From Gilvirhabdus luticola (GTDB lineage Bacteria > Bacteroidota > Bacteroidia > Flavobacteriales > Flavobacteriaceae), in assembly GCF_032583975.1 (NCBI RefSeq), contig NZ_JAWHTF010000003.1: 64,000 bases of DNA; one strand, written 5' to 3'. This document shows, one piece after another, positions 9,326 through 18,168 of this stretch; within the stretch, counting starts at the first letter, position 1; each line of letters opens with the position of its first letter. The translations under genes and the position numbers were made by a program. The notes beneath the pieces are model-generated. The model ran no database searches and was not told the DNA's origin. It saw nothing but the letters and a program-made list of their open reading frames with translations.

Positions 9326-9943
9326 ATGTCTGGGTTAATAGGAAAAAAAATCGGTATGACCAGCATTTTTGATGACAAAGGGAAGAATATTCCATGTACT
9401 GTTATTGAAGCTGGACCATGTATCGTTACCCAAGTCAGAACCGAAGAATTAGATGGCTATGAAGCCATTCAATTAGGTTTCGATGACGCGACAGAAAAAA
9501 GTGCTACAAAAGCAGACCTAGGTCATGCAAAAAAGGCAGGTACTTCTGTTAAGCGAAGAATCGCGGAATTTAAAGGTTTTGAGGAGGAGTACAAATTAGG
9601 TGATGCTATAACAGTTGAGCATTTTGTAGAAGGTGAATTTGTTGATGTTTCAGGAACATCAAAAGGTAAAGGGTTTCAAGGTGTAGTAAAACGTCACGGC
9701 TTTGCCGGTGTTGGTCAAGCAACTCACGGTCAGCATAATCGTTTAAGAGCACCTGGTTCTATTGGAGCCGGTTCAGACCCATCACGTGTATTTAAAGGTA
9801 TGCGCATGGCTGGTCGTATGGGTGGCGAGAAAATAAAAGTTCAAAATTTAAGAGTTTTGAAAGTAGTTCCAGAAAAGAACTTACTTGTGGTTAAAGGATG
9901 CGTTCCTGGTCACAAAAATTCTTATGTAATTATTAGAAAGTAA
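9326..9943 (+). CDS. rplC: 50S ribosomal protein L3
   Basis: This 205-residue protein sits close to the peptidyl-transferase centre. It contains GLIGKKIGMT at the start and the conserved stretch GTSKGKGFQGVVKRHGF, with ATHGQHNRLRAPGSIG after it. Its TAA shares one base with the ATG of rplD, so translation of the two is probably coupled. It is the first gene after the candidate attenuator. Confidence 0.98.
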   Translation: MSGLIGKKIGMTSIFDDKGKNIPCTVIEAGPCIVTQVRTEELDGYEAIQLGFDDATEKSATKADLGHAKKAGTSVKRRIAEFKGFEEEYKLGDAITVEHFVEGEFVDVSGTSKGKGFQGVVKRHGFAGVGQATHGQHNRLRAPGSIGAGSDPSRVFKGMRMAGRMGGEKIKVQNLRVLKVVPEKNLLVVKGCVPGHKNSYVIIRK

Positions 9944-10572
9944 TGAAAGTAGCAGTTTTAGATATAAATGGAAAAGACACAGGTAGGAAAGCAGAGCTTT
10001 CTAAAGATGTGTTTGCTATAGAGCCTAATAACCATGCAGTTTATTTGGATGTTAAACAATATTTAGCAAACCAAAGACAAGGTACTCATAAGGCTAAAGA
10101 GCGTGCTGAAATTACAGGTAGTACTCGCAAGATTAAAAAACAAAAAGGTACTGGTACAGCAAGAGCAGGAAGTATCAAATCTGGTGTTTTTAAAGGTGGA
10201 GGCCGAATATTTGGTCCAAGACCAAGAAATTATGGCTTTAAGCTTAATAAAAATGTAAAGCGTTTAGCTCGTAAATCTGCCTTATCTATTAAAGCTAATG
10301 AAAAGGCAATTACAGTTTTAGAAGACTTCAATTTTGATGCTCCTAAAACCAAAAATTTCACAGCAGTTTTAAAAGCTTTAGACCTAGAGAACAAAAAATC
10401 TTTGTTTGTGTTGGGAGGCTCAAATAATAATGTATATTTGTCGTCGCGCAATTTGAAAAGCTCTAAAGTTATAACTAATTCAGAATTAAGCACTTATAAA
10501 ATAATGAATGCTAATCAAGTTATACTTTTAGAGAGTTCATTAGAAGAAATTGAAACGAATTTAAGTAAATAA
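9943..10572 (+). CDS. rplD: 50S ribosomal protein L4
   Basis: The product has 209 residues. It includes the extended loop region rich in basic residues and glycine (KQKGTGTARAGSIKSGVFKGGGRIFGPRPR), which lines the exit tunnel and is where macrolide-resistance changes arise in other bacteria. L4 regulates the S10 operon in E. coli, which is relevant to the hairpins upstream of rplC. It overlaps rplC by one base and precedes rplW by six. Confidence 0.98.
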   Translation: MKVAVLDINGKDTGRKAELSKDVFAIEPNNHAVYLDVKQYLANQRQGTHKAKERAEITGSTRKIKKQKGTGTARAGSIKSGVFKGGGRIFGPRPRNYGFKLNKNVKRLARKSALSIKANEKAITVLEDFNFDAPKTKNFTAVLKALDLENKKSLFVLGGSNNNVYLSSRNLKSSKVITNSELSTYKIMNANQVILLESSLEEIETNLSK

Positions 10573-10578
10573 GAAAAC

Positions 10579-10869
10579 ATGAGTATCTTAATTAAACCTA
10601 TAATCACAGAAAAAGCGACAGCAGATAGCGAGTTAAGGAACTGCTATACTTTTGCTGTGAATACAAAGGCGAACAAGGTAGAAATCAAAAAAGCAGTAGA
10701 AGCTGCTTATGGTGTTTCTGTTGAAAAAGTTCGTACTATAAATGTCCGTCCAGATCGTAGTACTAAGTTTACAAAAACTGGTATTCAACATGGTAAAACA
10801 AATGCCGTTAAAAAAGCAATTGTACAACTGGCGGAAGGTGAAATGATTGATTTATATGCTAATATGTAA
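10579..10869 (+). CDS. rplW: 50S ribosomal protein L23
   Basis: This 96-residue protein lies at the tunnel exit, where it docks trigger factor and the signal recognition particle. It begins SILIKPIITEKAT, the typical L23 opening, and has the FAVNTKANKVEIKKAVEAAYGV core. The spacing is six bases from rplD and nine to rplB. Confidence 0.98.
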   Translation: MSILIKPIITEKATADSELRNCYTFAVNTKANKVEIKKAVEAAYGVSVEKVRTINVRPDRSTKFTKTGIQHGKTNAVKKAIVQLAEGEMIDLYANM

Positions 10870-10878
10870 TTAGAAAAA

Positions 10879-11706
10879 ATGTCAGTAAGAAAATTAAAAC
10901 CAATCACACCAGGACAGCGATTTAGAGTAGTAAACGGATTTGACGCCATTACTACTGATAAGCCGGAGAAAAGTTTATTAGCTCCGAAAAAAAGGTCTGG
11001 TGGTAGAAACAGTCAAGGAAAAATGACCATGCGCTACAAAGGTGGAGGTCATAAGAAAAAGTATCGTATTATTGATTTTAAACGCAACAAACCTGGGATT
11101 CCAGCTGAAGTAAAGTCGATAGAATATGATCCAAACAGAACCGCTTTTATTGCCTTGTTGAATTATCAAGATGGCGAAAAAAGATACATCATTGCTCAAA
11201 ACGGTTTGCAAGTAGGTCAAACAGTTGTTTCTGGAGATACTAATGTGGCTCCTGAAATTGGGAATGCAATGCCTTTAAGTCAAATTCCTTTAGGAACTAT
11301 TATTTCTTGTGTTGAATTAAGACCAGGACAAGGAGCAATTATGGCTAGAAGTGCTGGTGCATTTGCACAATTAATGGCGAGAGACGGGAAATTTGCAACA
11401 ATAAAATTACCTTCAGGTGAAACTAGATTGATTCTTTCAACTTGTTTGGCAACTATAGGAGTTGTTTCAAATTCGGACCATCAATTATTGGTTTCTGGTA
11501 AAGCAGGAAGAACAAGATGGTTAGGTAGAAGACCTCGTACAAGACCAGTAGTAATGAACCCAGTAGATCATCCAATGGGTGGTGGTGAAGGTAAGTCTTC
11601 AGGAGGACATCCACGTTCTAGAAATGGTATACCTGCAAAAGGTTATAGAACCCGTTCTAAAACAAATGCGAGTAATAAATATATTGTAGAACGTAGAAAG
11701 AAATAA
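10879..11706 (+). CDS. rplB: 50S ribosomal protein L2
   Basis: This 275-residue protein is needed for subunit joining and peptide-bond formation. The C-terminal signature NPVDHPMGGGEGKSSGGHP is present, including the conserved His of the DHP motif. The N-terminal part has RNSQGKMTMRYKGGGHKKKYR. The length matches E. coli (273). Confidence 0.98.
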   Translation: MSVRKLKPITPGQRFRVVNGFDAITTDKPEKSLLAPKKRSGGRNSQGKMTMRYKGGGHKKKYRIIDFKRNKPGIPAEVKSIEYDPNRTAFIALLNYQDGEKRYIIAQNGLQVGQTVVSGDTNVAPEIGNAMPLSQIPLGTIISCVELRPGQGAIMARSAGAFAQLMARDGKFATIKLPSGETRLILSTCLATIGVVSNSDHQLLVSGKAGRTRWLGRRPRTRPVVMNPVDHPMGGGEGKSSGGHPRSRNGIPAKGYRTRSKTNASNKYIVERRKK

Positions 11707-11713
11707 TTAAGTC

Positions 11714-11992
11714 ATGTCAAGATCATTAAAAAAAGGACCTTACGTTCATTATAAATTAGAAAGAAAAGTTGCTGCCAATGTTGAAGCAAATAAAAAGACA
11801 GTTATTAAAACTTGGTCGAGAGCTTCAATGATTACACCAGATTTTGTTGGTCAAACTATTGCAGTGCATAACGGTCGTCAATTTGTTCCTGTTTATGTTA
11901 CGGAAAATATGGTTGGCCATAAGTTAGGAGAATTTTCACCAACAAGATCTTTCAGGGGTCATGCTGGTGCCAAAAATAAAGGTAAAAAGTAG
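11714..11992 (+). CDS. rpsS: 30S ribosomal protein S19
   Basis: This 92-residue protein of the 30S head has the same length as in E. coli. It starts SRSLKKGPYV and contains VHNGRQFVPVYVTENMVGHKLGEF, the family signature. It lies seven bases after rplB and six before rplV. Confidence 0.98.
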   Translation: MSRSLKKGPYVHYKLERKVAANVEANKKTVIKTWSRASMITPDFVGQTIAVHNGRQFVPVYVTENMVGHKLGEFSPTRSFRGHAGAKNKGKK

Positions 11993-11998
11993 TAAGCT

Positions 11999-12406
11999 AT
12001 GGGAAGTCGTAAAAAACAAATGGCAGACGCTATTAAGGAAGAAAAAAAGCATATTGCTTTTGCAAAACTTAATAACTGTCCTACATCACCAAGAAAAATG
12101 CGTTTAGTAGCCGATTTAGTTAGAGGTGAAAAAGTAGAGAAAGCACTTAATATACTAAAGTTCAACAATAAAGAAGCATCTGGACGTTTAGAAAAGTTGT
12201 TATTGTCAGCTATCGCTAACTGGCAGTCAAAAAATGAAGATGCAGATGTTGAATCAGCTGAATTATTTGTAAAAGAGATTAGGGTTGATGGAGGATCTAT
12301 GTTAAAAAGATTACGTCCAGCACCTCAAGGTCGCGCACACAGAATAAGAAAACGCTCAAATCATGTAACGTTGGTGGTTGGAGCTAATAATAACACACAA
12401 GCTTAA
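11999..12406 (+). CDS. rplV: 50S ribosomal protein L22, with N-terminal extension
   Basis: The product has 135 residues, against 110 in E. coli. The extra part is a charged N-terminal tail (GSRKKQMADAIKEEKK) before the conserved start near NNCPTSPRKMRLVADLVRG. The C-terminal beta-hairpin that reaches into the exit tunnel is present (MLKRLRPAPQGRAHRIRKRSNH). The ATG six bases after rpsS is the only sensible start, so the tail is probably real. Confidence 0.97.
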   Translation: MGSRKKQMADAIKEEKKHIAFAKLNNCPTSPRKMRLVADLVRGEKVEKALNILKFNNKEASGRLEKLLLSAIANWQSKNEDADVESAELFVKEIRVDGGSMLKRLRPAPQGRAHRIRKRSNHVTLVVGANNNTQA

Positions 12407-12414
12407 ATAGAGAT

Positions 12415-13134
12415 ATGGGACAAAAGACAAATCCAATCGGAAATCGTTTAGGAATTATCAGAGGATGGGAGTCTAACTGGTACGGAGGAAATGATTATGG
12501 TGATAAACTTGCCGAAGACGATAAGATTAGAAAGTACGTTCATGTACGTCTATCAAAAGCTAGTGTATCAAGGGTAATTATTGAGCGTACACTTAAACTT
12601 GTAACCGTTACTATCACAACGGCTCGCCCAGGTATCATTATTGGTAAAGGCGGTCAAGAGGTAGACAAGTTAAAAGAAGAGCTTAAAAAAATTACCGGAA
12701 AGGAAGTTCAGATTAACATCTTTGAAATAAAAAGACCTGAACTTGACGCATTTTTAGTAGCATCAAGTATTGCCCGTCAAATAGAAAATCGTATTTCTTA
12801 CAGACGCGCAATCAAAATGGCAATTGCTGCAACAATGAGAATGAACGCTGAAGGAATAAAAGTTCAAATTAGTGGACGTTTAAACGGTGCTGAAATGGCA
12901 CGTAATGAGCATTATAAAGAAGGACGTATTCCTTTATCAACTTTTAGAGCCGATATTGACTATGCTTTGGTTGAAGCACATACTACTTATGGTAGATTAG
13001 GTGTGAAAGTATGGATCATGAAAGGTGAAGTATATGGTAAAAGAGAACTTTCTCCGCTTGTAGGATTATCTAAAAAGCAAGGAAAAGGTGGACGTGGAGG
13101 AAACAGAGATAACAAATCTCGTCGTAGAAAGTAA
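12415..13134 (+). CDS. rpsC: 30S ribosomal protein S3
   Basis: This 239-residue protein lies at the mRNA entry site. It has the KH-domain motif PGIIIGKGGQEVDKLKEEL and the C-terminal domain with SGRLNGAEMARNEHYKEGRIPL. A Lys/Arg/Gly-rich tail ends the chain. The length is close to E. coli (233). Confidence 0.98.
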   Translation: MGQKTNPIGNRLGIIRGWESNWYGGNDYGDKLAEDDKIRKYVHVRLSKASVSRVIIERTLKLVTVTITTARPGIIIGKGGQEVDKLKEELKKITGKEVQINIFEIKRPELDAFLVASSIARQIENRISYRRAIKMAIAATMRMNAEGIKVQISGRLNGAEMARNEHYKEGRIPLSTFRADIDYALVEAHTTYGRLGVKVWIMKGEVYGKRELSPLVGLSKKQGKGGRGGNRDNKSRRRK

Positions 13135-13154
13135 TTTTTTAAAGTAAAGAAAAA

Positions 13155-13574
13155 ATGTTACAGCCAAAAAGAACAAAATTTCGTAAAATGCAAAAGGGCC
13201 GCATGAAAGGCAATGCTGGAAGAGGCAATCAACTTTCGAGCGGAACTTTTGGGATAAAGTCACTAGACTCAAATTTTTTAACATCACGTCAAATTGAAGC
13301 AGCACGTATTGCAGCCACACGTTATATGAAAAGAGAAGGACAGCTTTGGATTAAAATATTTCCAGATAAGCCAATTACAAAGAAACCTCTTGAGGTACGT
13401 ATGGGTAAAGGAAAAGGAGCTGTTGAATATTGGGTTGCTGTTGTAAAACCAGGAAGAGTACTTTTTGAAGTAGGAGGAGTTACATTAGAAACTGCTAAAG
13501 AAGCATTACGTCTTGCTGCTCAAAAATTACCTGTTAAAACAAAGTTTGTTATCGCTAGAGATTACGAAGCATAA
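13155..13574 (+). CDS. rplP: 50S ribosomal protein L16
   Basis: This 139-residue protein organises the aminoacyl-tRNA site of the 50S subunit. It starts MLQPKRTKFRKMQKGRMKG and contains RMGKGKGAVEYWVAVVKPGR and the segment with LPVKTKFV near the end. It lies 20 bases after rpsC and 13 before rpmC. Confidence 0.98.
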   Translation: MLQPKRTKFRKMQKGRMKGNAGRGNQLSSGTFGIKSLDSNFLTSRQIEAARIAATRYMKREGQLWIKIFPDKPITKKPLEVRMGKGKGAVEYWVAVVKPGRVLFEVGGVTLETAKEALRLAAQKLPVKTKFVIARDYEA

Positions 13575-13587
13575 TTTATTTGATATT

Positions 13588-13779
13588 ATGAAACAATCAG
13601 AAATTAAAGAATTATCTACAGCCGAATTACAGGAAAAACTTGGTGAGACAAGAAAGAGTTATACAGACTTAAAAATGGCTCATGCAATATCGCCTTTAGA
13701 AAACCCAATTCAGTTACGAAGTATAAGACGTACTGTAGCAAGAATTGCAACTGAATTAACTAAAAGAGAATTACAATAA
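13588..13779 (+). CDS. rpmC: 50S ribosomal protein L29
   Basis: This 63-residue protein is the same length as E. coli L29. I chose the ATG at 13588 (MKQSEIKELSTAEL). A longer open frame reaches back into rplP, but it would add residues foreign to the family. The segment HAISPLENPIQLRSIRRTVARI is the usual L29 helix pair. Confidence 0.97.
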   Translation: MKQSEIKELSTAELQEKLGETRKSYTDLKMAHAISPLENPIQLRSIRRTVARIATELTKRELQ

Positions 13780-13791
13780 TTCTGCTGAAAG

Positions 13792-14049
13792 ATGGAAACA
13801 AGAAATTTAAGAAAAGAACGTATAGGAATAGTTACTAGCAATAAAATGCAAAAGTCTATTGTTGTTGCCGAAGTTAAAAAGGTAAAACACCCTATGTATG
13901 GAAAGTTCGTGTTAAAAACAAAAAAATATGTTGCACACGACGAAACAAACGACTGTAACGAAGGAGATACTGTAAGGATCATGGAAACAAGACCTTTAAG
14001 TAAATCTAAGTGTTGGAGATTAGTTGAAATAATCGAAAGAGCGAAATAA
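13792..14049 (+). CDS. rpsQ: 30S ribosomal protein S17
   Basis: This 85-residue OB-fold protein binds 16S rRNA early in assembly. It contains RIGIVTSNKMQKSIVV near the start and the pair EGDTVRIMETRPLSKSKCWRLVEII near the end, both typical of S17. It starts 12 bases after rpmC and ends two bases before rplN. Confidence 0.98.
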   Translation: METRNLRKERIGIVTSNKMQKSIVVAEVKKVKHPMYGKFVLKTKKYVAHDETNDCNEGDTVRIMETRPLSKSKCWRLVEIIERAK

Positions 14050-14051
14050 TT

Positions 14052-14420
14052 ATGGTACAGACTGAATCAAGATTAAAAGTAGCCGATAATACTGGAGCAA
14101 AAGAGGTATTAACAATACGTGTTCTAGGTGGTACAAAAAGAAGATATGCTTCTGTAGGAGATAAAATTGTTGTAACTGTAAAAGATGCAACACCAAACGG
14201 AACCATTAAAAAAGGTTCTGTATCTACAGCAGTTGTAGTTCGTACTGTAAAAGAAGTAAGAAGACCAGACGGATCTTATATAAGATTTGACGATAATGCT
14301 TGTGTCCTTTTAAACCCAACAGGTGAAATGAGAGGAACACGTGTATTTGGTCCTGTTGCTAGAGAACTTCGTGACAAACAATTCATGAAAATTGTATCAT
14401 TGGCACCCGAAGTGCTTTAA
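14052..14420 (+). CDS. rplN: 50S ribosomal protein L14
   Basis: This 122-residue protein lies at the subunit interface. It starts MVQTESRLKVADNTGAKE and contains RPDGSYIRFDDNACVLLN and GTRVFGPVARELR, all strongly conserved. The length equals the family norm. Confidence 0.98.
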   Translation: MVQTESRLKVADNTGAKEVLTIRVLGGTKRRYASVGDKIVVTVKDATPNGTIKKGSVSTAVVVRTVKEVRRPDGSYIRFDDNACVLLNPTGEMRGTRVFGPVARELRDKQFMKIVSLAPEVL

Positions 14421-14433
14421 TGAAATTAAAAAG

Positions 14434-14745
14434 ATGACAAAGCTTAAAATTAAATCTGGAGATACGGTAAAAGTAATTGCTGGAGACCATAAAGGTTCTG
14501 AAGGTAAAGTACTCCTAGTAATAAAAGATAAGAACAAAGCGATCATTGAGGGTATAAATATGGTTAAGAAACATATTAAACCAAGTGCACAAAACCCACA
14601 AGGAGGTATCGTAGAGAAAGAAGCAGCTATTCATATTTCAAACCTGTCGTTGTTAACTTCTAAAGGTGACGCAACAAGAGTTGGATATAGAATGGAAGGC
14701 GATAAGAAAGTAAGATTTTCAGTAAAATCTAATGAAGTAATATAG
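14434..14745 (+). CDS. rplX: 50S ribosomal protein L24
   Basis: This 103-residue assembly-initiator protein carries the KOW motif near its start (SGDTVKVIAGDHKGSEGKVL). I chose the ATG at 14434 (MTKLKIKSGD). A longer frame overlaps the end of rplN and would add residues that do not belong to the family. It lies 13 bases after rplN and two before rplE. Confidence 0.97.
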   Translation: MTKLKIKSGDTVKVIAGDHKGSEGKVLLVIKDKNKAIIEGINMVKKHIKPSAQNPQGGIVEKEAAIHISNLSLLTSKGDATRVGYRMEGDKKVRFSVKSNEVI

Positions 14746-14747
14746 TT

Positions 14748-15299
14748 ATGGCATATTCACCTAGACTTAAAGAAGAATTTAAAAGCAGAGTAGTTGCTGC
14801 TCTTACCGAAGAGTTCGGTTATAAGAATGTAATGCAAGTACCTAAACTTCAAAAGATAGTTATATCTAAAGGAGTTGGAGCAGCTGTTGCAGATAAAAAG
14901 TTAATTGACTACGCAGTAGAAGAATTAACTACAATATCTGGGCAAAAAGCTATTGCTACTATTTCTAAAAAAGACGTTGCATCCTTCAAATTACGTAAAG
15001 GAATGCCAATAGGCGCAAAAGTAACTCTACGAGGTCAGAGAATGTATGAGTTTTTAGATCGTTTAATTACTTCTGCCTTACCACGTGTAAGAGATTTTAA
15101 CGGAATTAGAGCAACAGGTTTTGACGGAAGAGGTAATTACAATTTAGGAATTACAGAACAAATCATCTTCCCAGAGATAAACATTGATAAAGTAAACAAA
15201 ATCTCTGGAATGGATATCACATTTGTAACAACTGCAAATACTGATAAAGAAGCAAAATCATTATTAACAGAATTAGGATTACCTTTTCAAAAGAATTAA
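14748..15299 (+). CDS. rplE: 50S ribosomal protein L5
   Basis: This 183-residue protein binds 5S rRNA in the central protuberance. It has VPKLQKIVISKGVG near residue 30, the loop LRKGMPIGAKVTLRG, and the late segment TEQIIFPEINIDK. The length is normal (179 in E. coli). Confidence 0.98.
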   Translation: MAYSPRLKEEFKSRVVAALTEEFGYKNVMQVPKLQKIVISKGVGAAVADKKLIDYAVEELTTISGQKAIATISKKDVASFKLRKGMPIGAKVTLRGQRMYEFLDRLITSALPRVRDFNGIRATGFDGRGNYNLGITEQIIFPEINIDKVNKISGMDITFVTTANTDKEAKSLLTELGLPFQKN

Positions 15300-15302
15300 G
15301 AT

Positions 15303-15572
15303 ATGGCTAAAGAATCAATGAAAGCCCGTGAGGTAAAAAGAGCAAAAACAGTAGCAAAATATGCTGAAAAACGTAAAGCTTTAAAAGAAGCTGGAGACTA
15401 TGAGGCATTACAAAAGTTACCGAAAAATGCTTCTCCAGTTCGTATGCACAACAGATGTAAATTAACTGGAAGACCAAAAGGTTATATTAGAAATTTCGGT
15501 ATTTCGCGTGTATTATTCAGAGAAATGGCCAATAAAGGTTTAATCCCTGGAGTAAAAAAAGCAAGCTGGTAA
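15303..15572 (+). CDS. rpsN: 30S ribosomal protein S14, zinc-free type
   Basis: The product has 89 residues and carries the C-terminal motif NRCKLTGRPKGYIRNFGISRV. Only one Cys is present, so the four-Cys zinc ribbon of the other S14 type is missing. Residues such as RMHNRC place it in the zinc-independent class. It starts three bases after rplE. Confidence 0.97.
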   Translation: MAKESMKAREVKRAKTVAKYAEKRKALKEAGDYEALQKLPKNASPVRMHNRCKLTGRPKGYIRNFGISRVLFREMANKGLIPGVKKASW

Positions 15573-15635
15573 AATTATAAATTGGTTTCAGGTTCGGTAT
15601 TAAAAATCGAAAACCAAAACCGCAAATTAATATAT

Positions 15636-16034
15636 ATGAATACAGATCCAATATCAGATTATCTAACAAGAATTAGAAATGCAGTACTTGCAAACCACAG
15701 AGTGGTTGAGATTCCTGCGTCTAATCTTAAAAAGGATATCACAAAAATATTATTCGATCAAGGATATATTTTAAGTTACAAATTTGAAGATTCTTCAGTA
15801 CAGGGCATTATCAAGATAGCACTTAAGTACAATAAAGAAACCAAAGAATCTGTAATTAAAAAGATTGAGCGAATTAGTAAACCTGGTTTACGTAAATATT
15901 CAAGTTCAAAAGAATTACCTAGAGTTCTTAATGGTCTTGGTATAGCAATCGTTTCAACTTCTCATGGAGTAATGACTGTTAAACAAGCTCAAAGAGAAAA
16001 TGTAGGTGGAGAAGTTTTATGTTACGTCTACTAA
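15636..16034 (+). CDS. rpsH: 30S ribosomal protein S8
   Basis: This 132-residue protein binds helix 21 of 16S rRNA and represses the spc operon in E. coli. I chose the ATG at 15636 (MNTDPISDYLTRIRNA), which matches the family start. The in-frame TTG at 15582 would add 18 unrelated residues. This leaves a 63-base gap after rpsN. The C-terminal signature STSHGVMTVKQAQRENVGGEVLCYVY is complete. Confidence 0.97.
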   Translation: MNTDPISDYLTRIRNAVLANHRVVEIPASNLKKDITKILFDQGYILSYKFEDSSVQGIIKIALKYNKETKESVIKKIERISKPGLRKYSSSKELPRVLNGLGIAIVSTSHGVMTVKQAQRENVGGEVLCYVY

Positions 16035-16054
16035 TTTTTTAAAAGGAAAGAGAA

Positions 16055-16597
16055 ATGTCAAGAATAGGTAATAATCCAGTAGTAATTCCAGAAGGCGTTA
16101 CAGTAGAAATTAACGACGGTTTAGTTACAGTAAAAGGAAAATTAGGTGAATTAACTCAAAACTTCGATTCTGTTGAAATTAAAGTTGAAGATGGTAATGT
16201 TTTAGTAACACGCTCTTCGGACACTAAAGATCAAAAAGCAAAACACGGTCTTTACAGATCACTTATGGACAATATGATTGCAGGTGTATCTAAAGGATGG
16301 ACTAAAGAACTTGAGTTGGTTGGTGTAGGTTACAGAGCGTCCAATCAAGGACAAAAATTAGATTTAGCTTTAGGGTTTTCACATAATATAGTTATGGATT
16401 TAGCTCCAGAAGTTAAAGTAGAAACTGTTTCTGAAAAAGGTAAAAACCCAATCATTAAGTTAACATCTCACGACAAACAATTAGTTGGACAAGTAGCTGC
16501 TAAAATTCGTGGTTTTAGAAAACCAGAACCTTACAAAGGCAAAGGTATTAAGTTTGTTGGAGAGCAAATAAGAAGAAAAGCAGGTAAATCAGCTTAA
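16055..16597 (+). CDS. rplF: 50S ribosomal protein L6
   Basis: This 180-residue protein lies near the factor-binding site of the 50S subunit. It starts SRIGNNPVVIPEGV and ends with the conserved GFRKPEPYKGKGIKFVGE. The leader contains AAAGGAAAGAG just before the ATG, one of the few Shine-Dalgarno-like stretches in the block. Confidence 0.98.
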   Translation: MSRIGNNPVVIPEGVTVEINDGLVTVKGKLGELTQNFDSVEIKVEDGNVLVTRSSDTKDQKAKHGLYRSLMDNMIAGVSKGWTKELELVGVGYRASNQGQKLDLALGFSHNIVMDLAPEVKVETVSEKGKNPIIKLTSHDKQLVGQVAAKIRGFRKPEPYKGKGIKFVGEQIRRKAGKSA

Positions 16598-16607
16598 TAA
16601 GTAAGTT

Positions 16608-16964
16608 ATGGCATTAACAAAATATCAAAGAAGAATAAGAATTAAAAACAGAATACGTAAGGTTGTTTCTGGTTCAGAATCAAGACCAAGATTATCTGTT
16701 TTTAGAAGTAATAAAGAGATTTATGCTCAAATTGTTGATGATGTTACTGGTAAAACTATCAGTGCTGCATCTTCAAGAGATAAAGATATTAGTTCGGCAA
16801 AAGGCACAAAAACAGAAATAGCTACTTTAGTAGGTAAATCTGTTGCCGAAAAAGCTTTAAAAGCTGGTGTAGAAACTATTGCCTTTGATAGAGGAGGTTA
16901 CCTATATCATGGTAGAGTAAAATCATTAGCTGAAGGAGCAAGAGAAGCAGGACTTAAATTTTAA
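16608..16964 (+). CDS. rplR: 50S ribosomal protein L18
   Basis: This 118-residue 5S rRNA-binding protein has the typical SRPRLSVFRSNKEIYAQIVDD segment and ends FDRGGYLYHGRVKSLAEGAREAGLKF. The length is the family norm (117 in E. coli). Confidence 0.98.
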   Translation: MALTKYQRRIRIKNRIRKVVSGSESRPRLSVFRSNKEIYAQIVDDVTGKTISAASSRDKDISSAKGTKTEIATLVGKSVAEKALKAGVETIAFDRGGYLYHGRVKSLAEGAREAGLKF

Positions 16965-16970
16965 GAAATT

Positions 16971-17495
16971 ATGTATCAGAAATACAAAAGTGCAGAATTA
17001 GTAAAGCCAGGTGGATTAGAACTTAAAGATCGTTTAGTTGGCGTACAAAGAGTTACCAAAGTAACTAAAGGTGGTAGAGCATTTGGGTTTTCAGCAATTG
17101 TAGTAGTTGGTGATGAAGCAGGTGTAGTTGGTCACGGTTTAGGGAAGTCTAAAGACGTTGCCAGTGCAATTGCAAAGGCTGTTGAAGATGCTAAAAAGAA
17201 TTTAGTTCGTATTCCCATTGTGAAAAAAACATTACCTCATGAGCAAAAAGGGAAATATGGTGGAGCAAGAGTAAATATTATTCCTGCTGCACCTGGTACA
17301 GGAGTTATTGCTGGTGGAGCTGTAAGAACAGTTCTTGAAGCAGTTGGTGTACATGATGTTTTATCAAAATCTCAAGGTTCTTCAAACCCTCATAATGTGG
17401 TAAAAGCAACATTTGACGCTTTACTTCAATTAAGAGATGCGAGAACTATTGCAAGAGATAGAGGTGTTTCACTTGAAAAGGTTTTTAACGGTTAA
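16971..17495 (+). CDS. rpsE: 30S ribosomal protein S5
   Basis: This 174-residue protein contributes to decoding accuracy. It has the N-terminal RNA-binding domain with RVTKVTKGGRAFGFSAIVVVGD and the late segment IIPAAPGTGVIAGGAVRTVLE. It lies six bases after rplR. Confidence 0.98.
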   Translation: MYQKYKSAELVKPGGLELKDRLVGVQRVTKVTKGGRAFGFSAIVVVGDEAGVVGHGLGKSKDVASAIAKAVEDAKKNLVRIPIVKKTLPHEQKGKYGGARVNIIPAAPGTGVIAGGAVRTVLEAVGVHDVLSKSQGSSNPHNVVKATFDALLQLRDARTIARDRGVSLEKVFNG

Positions 17496-17507
17496 TTATT
17501 TAAGAAG

Positions 17508-17690
17508 ATGGCAAAGATTAAAGTAACAAAGGTTAAAAGCGCAATCAATCGTACGCAAAGACAAAAAAGGACTTTAGAAGCTCTTGGTCTTAAAAGAATT
17601 GGTCAAGTAGTAGAGCATGATGCTACTCCTAATATTTTAGGAATGGTTAATAAAGTTTCACATTTAGTTTCTGTTGAAGAAACAAAATAA
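17508..17690 (+). CDS. rpmD: 50S ribosomal protein L30
   Basis: This is a 60-residue small ribosomal protein. It has the usual core IKVTKVKSAINRTQRQKRTL followed by GLKRIGQVVEHDATPNILGMVNKVSHLV. The length is normal (59 in E. coli). It lies between rpsE and rplO in the standard spc order. Confidence 0.97.
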   Translation: MAKIKVTKVKSAINRTQRQKRTLEALGLKRIGQVVEHDATPNILGMVNKVSHLVSVEETK

Positions 17691-17702
17691 TAATACTGAA
17701 AA

Positions 17703-18155
17703 ATGGATTTAAGTAATTTAAAACCTGCAGAAGGTTCAGTTAAAAGTCAAGGCAAAAGAATAGGACGCGGACAAGGCTCTGGTAAAGGTGGTACCGCAAC
17801 GCGTGGACATAAGGGAGCAAAATCTCGTTCAGGATATTCTAAAAAGATAGGATTTGAAGGTGGGCAAATGCCACTTCAAAGACGTGTGCCTAAATTTGGC
17901 TTTACAAACATTAACCGTAAAGAGTACCAAGGAATTAATTTAGATACTTTGCAACAATTGGTTGATGACAAGAAAATAAAAGATGTATTAGACATAGATA
18001 CAATAATTTCTTTGAGATTGGCTGGTAAGAATGATCTGGTTAAGATATTAGGAAGAGGAGAATTAAAATCAAAGTTAAAAGTATCAGCACATAAATTTAC
18101 TGCTTCTGCAAAAGCTGCAATTGAAGCTGCTGGTGGTGAAGTAGTATCTTTATAA
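17703..18155 (+). CDS. rplO: 50S ribosomal protein L15
   Basis: This 150-residue late-assembly protein has the glycine- and basic-rich N-terminal tail (GRGQGSGKGGTATRGHKGAKSR) and then GFEGGQMPLQRRVPKFGF. A globular domain completes it. It lies 13 bases before secY. Confidence 0.98.
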   Translation: MDLSNLKPAEGSVKSQGKRIGRGQGSGKGGTATRGHKGAKSRSGYSKKIGFEGGQMPLQRRVPKFGFTNINRKEYQGINLDTLQQLVDDKKIKDVLDIDTIISLRLAGKNDLVKILGRGELKSKLKVSAHKFTASAKAAIEAAGGEVVSL

Positions 18156-18168
18156 GACCAGAATTAGT

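Noticed and set aside
15582..15635. N-terminal extension of rpsH
   Set aside because: The S8 family starts at the ATG at 15636; the added residues look like translated leader.
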